A stretch of 64,000 bases of DNA from Arachnopeziza araneosa (Eukaryota > Ascomycota > Leotiomycetes > Helotiales > Arachnopezizaceae), in the NCBI GenBank assembly GCA_003988855.1, contig QYAI01000114.1:1-64000 (forward strand), read 5' to 3'. Made by a program: the position numbers and the translations under genes. Shown piece after piece: positions 46,598 to 56,696 of the stretch (its first letter is position 1; every line of letters starts with the position of its first letter). The notes under the pieces are model-generated. The model was not told where the DNA came from and did no database searches. It saw only the letters and a program-made list of their open reading frames with translations.

Positions 46598-49500
46598 CTA
46601 CCCATGCTTTCTGTTCTTCTCGTGCCCAAAGAACGCATACGACTTCTCGTAAGCAGCGAAGGCGCTGTTATCGGCGGGCTGGTATGGTGCGGGTGGAGGC
46701 CGGACAGGACCCAGCTCGTGTGGTCGTCTGTTGTGCATACCGTTCACATCTACGTCTCCCGTGGGCCGCGGGCCTGGATCGGGAACGGAAATGGTATGTG
46801 ATGGTTTTTGGTTGTTTGTCAGTGATGGATCGGAGGCGTTGGCGCCCCTGTGAATAGTCCTCGTAACTTGTGTGATTTTGCTGTCGTCTTCGTCAGAAGA
46901 GAGTAGGTTTATCACAGGTGCGACTTTGGGTTTTTGCTTGATTTTGGATTTTGGATTTGATTGGAGTCTTGAGATGGAACTGTGTTGTCTTCTTTCACTC
47001 ATTGAAACTGGTGCTCTTCTTCGTGCTTGCTGTGGTGATTGGGAAACAGACAGTATTTCTAGCTCGCTATCCATTTCACTGTCTGCTACTTCGGCTCTTG
47101 ATTTGTCAATTTGACCTGCTCTCAGGCTGCCCGCGGCTAAATGAGGCATAGGTAACAAATCATTTTCGGGAGGTACGGGCAGTTGAGGTTCTCTTCGTGC
47201 AAACTCAGTATATTCCTTCGCACCATGAGAATAAGTCATGATCTTCTTCTTCTGTGGCGAAGAAGGCTGACTTTCTGCTGTGGCTAAATATAACCGTTTG
47301 AACGCTTTTTTTGGGCCCTCATTAATACTAGAATCTCTTCCGCTGCTAATTGATGGCTGCTGAACGTGCATCGTCAACCTCTGCACGGGATTATTTTTCA
47401 TGGAGGTTTGAAGGATGGCTCTGCTTAAGCTTTCGTTGTTCGAAGATTCCTCCGAGTCTGGTATTTCGCTAATCGGAATACGTCCGCTGTATTTTGCTTG
47501 GTACTCGTTGTCGGATTTCTTCAGAGTTGATAGTGCATCGCCGTTGGCCGTTGACTGTCGAGCAGCCTGTGGGAAATCGATAACTTGATGAACCATTTTG
47601 AGAGCCACGGGTTGAGGTTTCCACTTCTTTGGCCCATCATCAACCATTAGAGCTCTGCTATTAGAGCTTGAGTCGGTAACAGAATCGTCAATAGAATCGT
47701 CCAATAAAGTACCCGATCTATAATAGTTTGATGTGCGATTGGAGTTCTCTTTGGGTTCGTTCTTCAGCCACGCTTCTCGCAACGATACCCCCAAGGCAAG
47801 TGAAACTTGACGAGAAACACTGTTTCCAAGGCGTCTCCACCCTTCGCTAGGAGTACCCGGAAGTATCTCATCGTCTGGAAAACCCTGCATCCGACGACCT
47901 TCCATGAGGGTTAAAATACGCTGTTCATTCCAATGTATGGTAGGCCCATTTCTACTATCGCCTGGGACGATCGACTGGCAAATTGCGGAAAACAGCTTGC
48001 GAGGATCGACCCTGGCCCACGCTCTTCCTTGCCTAACATGTTCTGGAACAGTCCCATACTTGTTAAAGGAGGGGAATAGTGCCCGTTGTTCTGCCGTCAT
48101 CGAGCCATGACCCCCTTGATACGTTCTACAAAAGTTCATTCCTCTTGGATGAGTGGGGATGGCTTCAATTTGTCTTTTCAGCGATTGGGTCACCTGGCGG
48201 GGAACAATGTGATCGGGCTGTTCTGTGCACTTGAACCTTGTGTCAGCATTACCCTATTTCAGTGTATTTCAAGAACGGCAGAGGACTGTCAGATGGATTC
48301 CTTACATGGTGAGTAATCCCGTCGCCTATTCTTGGTAGGTCTTTCGTAGCTTCTCCTGCACTCACGAACTCAAACGCCGTGGGACCATGAAGCCGTCTTC
48401 CAAACGGCTGGCCGTTCGCTAACTTTCCTAAGCCCCGAGTTGTGATATGATCAGGGTGGGAATGTGATAAAGCCGGGTGCTCTAGGGCTTCCATTCCTGG
48501 AGCGGCAAATGAAACAAATAGTCGTGTTCTTGACTGTGGGCCGCCGCAGCTCCATGCATCAATAACAAAAACTTGTAATTGGTATCCCATACCTACTATG
48601 GCACAGATTAATTGGGAGAGAACGTCCTCATCTCGTCCACTTCCTTGTCGTGACATCGCCATTACGTTTTCTAGCAGTCCATATCTCGGACGGTAGAAAT
48701 CAATATAAGCAGCAACTGATGCAACCATAGACTTAAAAAGTTAGCATTACAAAAGCCGAAATTTGAAGAAGATCCTCCAGATATTGGGAGTCTCCCAATA
48801 GCAGATAGACATGCACCAGGCTTTGAAATGGTTGTGGCTCACTGGCACAAAGCTCTTTCATTGGTCGCGCGTCGACGCGGACCTTCCGAGCAAGTCTAAA
48901 GAGCCAGTCTTTCAAATTCAACCTACTCAATAATGCATTATTTTTAAATCCTCCATCCATCGACTATGAATAGTTGTTTTAGGATATAAAGCGTGGAAGT
49001 GTGCCACGAATTATTGCATCCATGGTGATGTGTATATGTTGTGAATTTGGACCAGACTTTGGAGCTGAAATAAAAGAATGACAATAATCTCAAAAAAGGG
49101 TAGGCTTACCTGATTCTTGAGACCTTTTCCGTCGTTTCGAGTATCATTCAATGTGCTAAAACCTTGGCACGGGCTGCCAGCAGAAATGAAATCAACATCT
49201 CCAGGCTGGGGTATTAACCTAGACTTCTTGGGATTGCCTTGCAGTGCCTGGGACAGCAGATCGTTGACAGAGCCGTACCACAATTTTGTCGTCAGCTTAT
49301 CTGCAGGTTTCAGATTTGCAGCATATACATGAATGGCATGCTTGTTCAAATCGACAGCCCATTCATTTTTCACGACGCCACCCTCTTCAAGACCACGACC
49401 AAAGTTACCACCGCCACAGTAAAGGTCCATGCCACGAAGTAGCTCTCGATTTGGCAACTCCGATGGATTGAAACCTTGAATCAGAGACCTTGGAAAGTCA

Positions 49501-51679
49501 TTACCAAAAGGCTTGATAGTCTGATCTTCGTCCACTAGTTTTGAGGTGATGTAAAATGCATTTCCTGTACCGTCTCGACTGTATGGAGCTGGCACTTTCT
49601 TGCTCTCGACTTCTGATTCCGAATAGAAGCGAACTAAGCACTTACGATCGATCTTAAGCGGCGATTGTTTCTGTAATTTGTTGGTGTATACAAGTTCATT
49701 TGGTCTCCCTTTGTCATCGATGTCTACCCTCCTCTCTAGTCGTCTAAGAATGACGAGCTCCTTGCTATCCTCCCATGTATACGATTCAATCTCATATACT
49801 TCGAGCTCATGCTTTGTTTTGCTACATGGTGGAGCAAGGACAGTTTGCCCAATCGGAAATCGATCTTGGAAACTCGGCGATTTCGCCTGTTGAAGATGCT
49901 CACACAATTTATGACTCTCTCTTAGTGTAACGAATTTCTCATTTTCTAGGTATGTTTGGCGTATGAAGAACTGACTCTTAGAATTAGAAGGATGGCAATG
50001 CCATTTTACTGGCACAATGTCCAACACCTCCTCCTCGGTAATTCTGCTCTTACCACATGTACAATTATCCGAGAGGAAAAGCTCGTTTGGAAAAGGGTAC
50101 TTCATTTTTGCGCAACTTGTGTCTGATGGCTTGTATAGCCACAAGGCATCAAAAGACCGTTTGCCAGTAGGTCCAAGGCGAACCTTCTGGACATAAACAT
50201 ACCAGCAATCATCAGCCACTTTCCACTGGCTGACTTCATCCTTCCACACGGAGTTCTCTCCGTCTTTCGTCACTGACAATACATCGCTAACCTTGATTGC
50301 TTTGATGTTGCTTTCATGCTTCAACTTTGATAGCGAATTTTCAGGTTGTCTAACAAATTGAGACTGTTTTTTCTCTGTATGAGGATGAACCGAAGAAGAG
50401 CTTGGCAACCAGTGGGTTAAATCATGGTTGCTTGTAAGGTCGAAAGCATTCTCCTGTATGGCTTGTTGTGGTTCCGACTCTTGAGAGGGTGGCACCACCT
50501 TTAGGTGGTACCCAAAACGCATGTGTTTAAAACATTCATATACAAATGGAGTAACGACAGTTTTTTCTTCCATAACATCTTGTTTTGGAATAGAATTCAG
50601 GTCTAAGAGCTCACTCCATATAGGGTGCGACCGCAGGTTTTTGTCGACACCAACACTCTCCTTGAATAAAAATGCAATATTCGTAGAAACTGCCCTACGA
50701 AAGTCATCGGAACCGAGCATTTTGTACCATATTTGGAATTCTTTCGATTTCCAATGTTTCGATGTAACCCAGCTCGAGAAATCCGACTTGAAATTATAGA
50801 CTGATACGCGTTCCTGCGTCTCGCAATAATCTACGAAATGCTTCCCTAGATCCACAATCCATAGGAAGCCTTCATGGAATCTTCGGTACTCTTGTGAAGC
50901 TGCTTCTAGGCGGTAATAGATGTTACTCTTCGAGTTCAAGTCCGATTGGATCCAGATCTGTGATCCAACCGTATGTATATCTTCTCCGTAATTTCCAATC
51001 GAGCATATTTTGAAAGGTACTCCCTGCACATACCGACAATCTTTTCCAGCGGTAAGAATGCCATTGAACAAGAAACTCGAATGCTTTACCCGTGTTGCTA
51101 GGAACTGAAGTCCCCTCATCTCGAAGGGACAGTGTGGGTTATCGGGCAGATAAGCTACGAATTGCGACAGCTCAAATTCAATAAAATCTTTACTATCATT
51201 GTCCACATGCTTAAGCAATTCCAGCACCGCGGTTTTTTCATCATTGGCAGGTAACGGAGGAGTGTAGCCGAAATATTGTGACTTTGGCATTACCAGCTGT
51301 GAGATCTGGACCGGTCTATTTGTGGCTGGTTGCTTAAAATTAGAGCCCTGAAGCCTCTGAATATTTAAGGAGGATGAAGGTGCATCCTGTGACACGTCAA
51401 GCTCGCCTTCATAGTCGGTATTTACGAGAGACGTGCTCGGGTCAGTGTCGGCAATGGCTGTCTCCTCATTAGACAGCCTAGCAGATAGTAAATTCTCTTT
51501 ACTCTCATACAATGCCTCGAAATTGAATGAGAGTTGTTGATTGGGAGACCAGTCACTAAACGCGTCGTCAGATGTATCTGATGGACTCGGTGACCTCAAA
51601 GGCGACGGTTCTAAGGTTGATTGTTAAATATGTCTATCCAGTCGAGATATCTCATCTTACCTAAAATCATAGGAGGCAT
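46598..51679 (-). CDS. dim-2: DIM-2-type DNA (cytosine-5) methyltransferase
   Basis: Four exons: 51661-51679, 49110-51610, 48306-48731, 46598-48229; 1525 residues. The 19-nt first exon gives MPPMIL, joined in frame to EPSPLRSPSPSD. The N-terminal half contains BAH-like regions (FKICSIGNYGEDIHTVGSQ; GKRSFDALWLYKPSDT with a CTCGKSRI cysteine group). Methyltransferase motifs: I, GMDLYCGGGNFGRGLEEGG; IV, GSPCQGFS with nucleophile C821; VI, LLENV (E861); VIII, QSRTR (906-910); IX-X, RRMQGFPDD and GNSVSRQVSLALG. It methylates cytosines in repeat-derived DNA; in Neurospora it is directed by HP1 bound to H3K9me3. The C-terminal 350 residues are disordered and hold PVINLLSSDEDD, a SUMO-binding-like motif. 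The intron before motif VI is 378 nt, ending in TGCTAACTTTTTAAG. Confidence 0.95.
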
Positions 51680-53027
51680 TCCGGCTGACAATGTATTCCT
51701 GTAACATAGAAGAGATTGACCTACGTGTCAAGGTGAGACTGTAGAACAGAGGGGTGACGGGAGGAGCAGCGAGGTTGGCGCTATAGAATGAGAATGGGGA
51801 CGAGGAATCATAATTCTATGAGACAATAAGCGAACGACGAGCTGTACTTAAAATTCCAAGCACAAAGATCAAAGAGCATAACGACAATGGCCGCTTGTGA
51901 CAAGTTGGTGGTGAAGAACGTCTTCCAATTCCGGTGTGGAACACATTTGTGGAGGTCAGCGCAAGGGGGCCGTGCGGCTGACTATTTGGGCAGCGGGAAG
52001 AGCGATTGATCGCTTCGAGACGCTTAGCTACAGTAATACCACGGCTTCTCTGTTTACAATTTTTTCAATTGACAGTTTTGACTTCCAGTGTGTGTATCAA
52101 TATTTCAAACTTTACAATCCAGCACCTTGATTGATTGTGATTATATTCGAAGGGTTTGGTTTCATCTTATTAAAGGAAACGCCTCATCTTTCATGTCGAG
52201 GATGAGTTATTAAACCCTCTAAGGCCTTGAATTGTCTACACTGGCAAGGCTCCGAGATCAAAGGAAGGTATTTTAAACAGGGAGATGTTAACAAGCTAAT
52301 AGATGAAATCGTCTTCAAGGTGGAATATTTTACTTTGATCGGGGCTTCCATTCCAAGCATCTGCCAGCCGTTAACTCATAATTGGAAGAAGGATAGTCTA
52401 TTCGGGAGCGGCGCTCCTCATCCTTAACATAGGAAACTTCCTCAAAGAAACCTTATTTAAAGAGTCGAATAGATTCGGCGTTGCAAGTGCTGCTAGACAT
52501 GTTGATACTTCTTCGATGCATCTTCACGTGGAGGAATCTACTGCTAATAGATTGTCTTGACGCAGAATACATCTTCAACAGGCCAAATTTTCAGATGAAT
52601 ATATGAGATCAACCTTTAGACTGCTGACTATAATATGAATGCGTTAACTTAGAGATTCTACTGTTGTCAAAGTTGCTCAACGACGTGGGGAATTCGGGAA
52701 AATATCGGCGGCACACCTTACCGAGTACTGCGCCACCACTACCTCGACGCCATGTCCTTCAGCCTTGTCTGGGCATCCATCTCGTCACCATCGTGATTCA
52801 CTTCCCGAGTCTTGACCTTCATCTTCACCATCACCTTCACGTCCGACAATGCATTCCTATACACCATTTTCGCTATCTTCCCTCGATCGATATAAACCAC
52901 TTCACCACAACCACAAACCTACGCATCACCCCTCTCTCGCGTTCAGCCTCTCGAACAGTCGCTCATCTAGATTATCAATCTAGTCATTCCAATGCTTTTC
53001 GTCAGCACCAAGCTCTACACAGGAAAC
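51680..53027. other. Divergent promoter region of dim-2 and the NYN-domain gene
   Basis: 1.35 kb, AT-rich in its centre and pyrimidine-rich (ccatcaccttcatcttcacc-like) from about 52740 to 53000, as in a fungal mRNA leader. No gene seen. Confidence 0.5.
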
Positions 53028-54521
53028 ATGTCAGATTCGGAATCAGATGATGATCCCAACCTAGGAAGCTTCAAATCTGTGCGTCGATTTCAGCGCTCGA
53101 CCACTCCCTCCAATGCCGTCCCAAGTAAAGTATCACTCTCTGATATCAGATCAAACGAAACGGATGGACTGGGTGACTTTCAAGGACTCATCTTCCTATT
53201 CCGCGAGACAGGAGCTTTTCCAAATCCGCCGCCTATCTCCAACATCCAGCTTCTAAGCGAATTAAAGAACGGCAATCTTAAAACCCCATCCACGGCGCTT
53301 GTCAAGCACTCTAAGCATTCAAACTCACTGTCCAACACCTCGGATGCTACCACGACTTCCCTGTTATCTGCGGTCATACATTCTAGTCCTCCGAGCTCAC
53401 TAGACGATCTTGCGACTGGGACCACAGAAGACGTTCAGCATTACAAGGAGAAGGGAGTTCGATGGTCTGACTCAGTCGTTAACGGGTCCGAATCTAAATA
53501 TAATATTGTGAAGCAAAAAGAAGTTGTGCCTTCACACACGCCTCAGAATCCTGTATTGAATCAGACGTCTTTTTCTGATTTCGCCTTTCTCTCGTCATCT
53601 ATCATACCACCTCCACCCCTCCAGCAACCTCATATCAATCGATTAGACATCCACCCTAGATATACTCTTACTTTAGCAGAGAAACGAATGAAGCTCATCA
53701 AAAAGCTATCTAAGAACTTCTCCCATGAACCAGCTATGGCTGGAAACTCTTCGCAAATCATTGATTTGGGGTCCAACAAGTCGAACGATGGGATCCATAT
53801 CTTTGTTGATCTTTCCAACATTCTCATCGGCTTTGCAAATCAACTCAAAGCTGATAGGAAAATTCCAAGGGCCTATCGTACGCGCCAGCCTCCCATTTCA
53901 TTTCACTCACTGGCCATGGTCCTTGAGCGAGGCCGCCAAGTCGCTCGACGAGTCCTTGCCGGATCGACACCCCCAAATCTAAATGACACAAGTGCTAACC
54001 TAAGCTATGTCATTGAGGCCAAAGCTTTTGGTTACGAAGTAAACATTCTAGAACGGGTTCGAAAACTAAAGCCGTCCAAAATTAGATTCCCTCGACATAA
54101 GAAGACAGGGTCTGCTTCAGGCTATGCGACTGTAGGAGAATCTAGCGTTTCCGATTCAGTAACTGCTATGGTTTACTCAGAGCAAGCGGTTGATGAGATT
54201 TTGCACTTGAAGATGATGGAATCAATACTCGATAATGACAAACCTTCCACCATGGTTGTTGCATCTGGAGACGCTGCACGAGCGGAATATTCTGAAGGGT
54301 TTCTTGCTATGATATTGAGGGCATTGAAACGTGGCTGGAAAGTAGAGGTCGTTGCATGGAAAGATGGACTTAGCTTCGATTATAAGTCACCGACTTTTCT
54401 GAAAGAGTGGGAGGACCAGTTCAATATTATTTTGCTAGATGATTACGCTGAGGAGATGCTTGCTATCTACTCAGAAAAGTTTGTTATGATGGATATGAAC
54501 TCGTACGATCGATTCATTTAA
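53028..54521 (+). CDS. NYN (PIN-like) domain protein, putative ribonuclease
   Basis: Single exon, 497 residues from the ATG at 53028 (MSDSESDDDPNLGSF); an ATG 12 codons upstream (52992) would only add a hydrophobic lead. Residues 1-240 are Ser/Thr/Pro-rich and probably disordered. From about 255 a NYN fold is visible: GIHIFVDLSNILIGF with the first aspartate, MVLERGRQVARRVLAGSTPP, MVVASGDAARAEYSEGFLAM with the second Asp, LKRGWKVEVVAWKDGLS and FNIILLDDYAEEML. These are the acidic residues expected for metal-dependent RNA cleavage in the PIN/NYN superfamily. Conserved fungal proteins of this kind are uncharacterised as far as I know. It is divergent from dim-2. Confidence 0.8.
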   Translation: MSDSESDDDPNLGSFKSVRRFQRSTTPSNAVPSKVSLSDIRSNETDGLGDFQGLIFLFRETGAFPNPPPISNIQLLSELKNGNLKTPSTALVKHSKHSNSLSNTSDATTTSLLSAVIHSSPPSSLDDLATGTTEDVQHYKEKGVRWSDSVVNGSESKYNIVKQKEVVPSHTPQNPVLNQTSFSDFAFLSSSIIPPPPLQQPHINRLDIHPRYTLTLAEKRMKLIKKLSKNFSHEPAMAGNSSQIIDLGSNKSNDGIHIFVDLSNILIGFANQLKADRKIPRAYRTRQPPISFHSLAMVLERGRQVARRVLAGSTPPNLNDTSANLSYVIEAKAFGYEVNILERVRKLKPSKIRFPRHKKTGSASGYATVGESSVSDSVTAMVYSEQAVDEILHLKMMESILDNDKPSTMVVASGDAARAEYSEGFLAMILRALKRGWKVEVVAWKDGLSFDYKSPTFLKEWEDQFNIILLDDYAEEMLAIYSEKFVMMDMNSYDRFI

Positions 54522-55437
54522 ATCAGGCGTTTGGCATGTACAGCATACTGAAAGGTTTGGCAACATTGCATCAAGCGCAGGCAGCATTGTCCATGGCGTC
54601 AAAGACTTGTATTGGATTACATTCATTGAATTGGTAGGCGGCGTTTCCAGAGCATATATCGCTCGAGCGATTGGCCGCATCTAGCATATTCCAAATGGAA
54701 TCAGCGTGGCGTTTCATGAAGTATAGCATTTCAGGCGTTTTCAGTTTGGGCAAAAAGAAGTAAAAATTGGACGTTTTGTTCCGTATTTTCTTATTTTCCT
54801 TGTGTCTTATCTCATGTGAATTTGGGTCTCTATTAAGAAAGGATATATGTTTTTAAATAGATAACATTTCCATGAGGTAATGTAAGGTAATTTAAGCGCC
54901 ACTGGAATTGCTGACGAGACGGCGCGAAGTGGCCATTTCAAATGTTTTCGCCACTTTATCCAAATCCCAAGTTGGTTGTCTCCATTCTTCATGATTTTTA
55001 CAATTCATAGCTTACAAATTATATTCTCTAAGTTTCGAAGCGAAACTGTAGAACTTGGGGGCAAAGCTGCCTGTCACTGTGAGGAGGAGGGCGGACAGAG
55101 AGTCCATACTTAGCATACAACCTCGACGAATGGGAAAGAGTTCATAAAAATATATGTGTGTATGTATAAATATAGGGCTTCAGTCAAGGAGCTGAGGAAC
55201 AAGAAGAAGGACTGTTGCAGAGACTATGATTCAGAGTGTTTGATTGAGTACGAGGTAGAATAGCCAGAATCTATCTCAAAGTTTTGCATCTGTAAAGAGA
55301 CTTATGCTCGACTCCTGGTATCCACGAAGATGATACCCAAAATCTAGGCTGCCTAGTGTAGAATAAGATTAGCACCAGCCACAAAATAACCCTTCTAACT
55401 CTATGAATAACCATCATGAACTTACGGATCTCCCTTC
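54522..55437. other. Intergenic
   Basis: 3' of the NYN gene. AT-rich. At 55373-55428 the minus strand carries a strong intron-like unit (GTAAGT ... TGCTAAT ... CACTAG) that may belong to the small gene beginning at 55758. Confidence 0.4.
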
Positions 55438-55758
55438 TTATCCCGTCCAGATACCCGGAATACCAAAATCCACTACCGAACGTCTTCCAATCACACTCCT
55501 AGCCCAAGTGCTATCCACATAGTCCGATTCCGACTCCAATTTCGGGCAGAACCAGGTAGTTCATAGTCCCCAACCCACAACCGCCGCCATCTCCTCCAGG
55601 CGCTCAACCTCGTCAATCTCGCTGACATATCTTTTCTCCTTCTCTGGCTCCTCCTCCTCCATCTCCATTATTGCCTCCTCCCCCACAAGCCCAGTCTGAA
55701 GCTCATCCTGCGACTCATAGACCACGAACGAAGAGGAAAGATCACAGAAATACGACAT
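55438..55758 (-). CDS. Small acidic protein gene with an in-frame TGA
   Basis: From the ATG at 55758 (MSYFCDLSSSFVVYESQDE) a 65-codon acidic frame (MEMEEEEPEKEKRYVSEIDE) ends at TGA 55561-55563. The same frame then runs on for 40 more sense codons (FCPKLESESDYVDSTWARS...) to TAA at 55438. The promoter side is leader-like on the minus strand (CA-rich, TCACAACATG). An alternative is an intron from the donor GTGGGT in the MAAVV|GWG region to GGGCTAG, giving ...AAVECDWKTFGSGFWYSGYLDG and using the strong downstream GTAAGT intron. I recognise no family. The correct model, a true short protein, stop read-through, a nonsense allele or unannotated splicing, cannot be settled by eye. Confidence 0.45.
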
Positions 55759-56696
55759 GTTGTGATTCCTGAAGCTCAGGTTCGCCTTTCCGTGATTTGA
55801 TTGCTGTTGGTGGTCTTGTCTTGTCGTGGGTTGATTTATTGGTCGGTTGTTGATCGAAAGAGTCGAATCTGCGTGTGGGTTTGGTGTGAATCGGTGGATC
55901 CACGAGGTCGAGTTGATGGGTTTTGATTAAGGTAGATGGAGTAGAAGAAGTTGAAAGACTCGATTGTTAGATGGAGCGAGAGGATGGACAGGAGGGGGAA
56001 ATCCAGTCGAGATGGGCTAGAAAGTAGGTGAATATTCCATCGTTCTCTGAGGTGGGCATCTTTGACTATGTCTGACCGAAATTGTTGTCTGAATGTTCAA
56101 GGAACCTTAGGTTGTTCCTGAATACTTTGTTTAAGCAGAACACACTACACAAAAACAGCACTGCCTTTAAACACAATGCGAGTTTTTACTCATTCTATGT
56201 ATGACAATAGTATGCTCAATATACGACGCACTAAGACTGACGCAAAGCATTGTACCACTGCACGTATTTCCAAGAACAATAAAATGATTTGCTCATTCAT
56301 GATATTACATTTAACTGCCGTTGTTACTACTCTACCCTTTGACCTGTCCTCCTTTTCCCAGATCCCACAATGCCATAATTGATAGCTCAATCAGAGCCCA
56401 CCAGGTGGCTCGACCCTCAAACCCAGAACGAGGTATCTAAACAATGAACAACCCCCCGACCCACCGACCCACCGACCCACTAAGACGAGGATATAGAAAG
56501 CAAGACGAAAGTCGTAGTAGCAATAAGAAAAGAGGTATCAACTCGTTCGACCGTCCAAAGGCCATCCATAAAAATATACGCCAACCCAACTCCTCATCCT
56601 CCATTGCATTATCGGTCGACCAGTCCGCAGCTTCATATATAGATAACCAAAAAAATCCTTCATCGTACAGATCGCATCGCCCAGCCAACTGAGAAT
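55759..56696. other. Intergenic
   Basis: Likely promoter/leader of the small gene (GT-rich on plus, CA/CT-rich on minus) plus the 3' UTR of the RasGAP gene. Contains a short cccaccgac triplication near 56456-56478. Confidence 0.45.

Noticed and set aside
48733..48960. 75-codon frame inside the dim-2 intron as a separate gene
   Set aside because: Flanked by good splice sites of the conserved dim-2 exons and without a domain; kept only as an observation on the intron.
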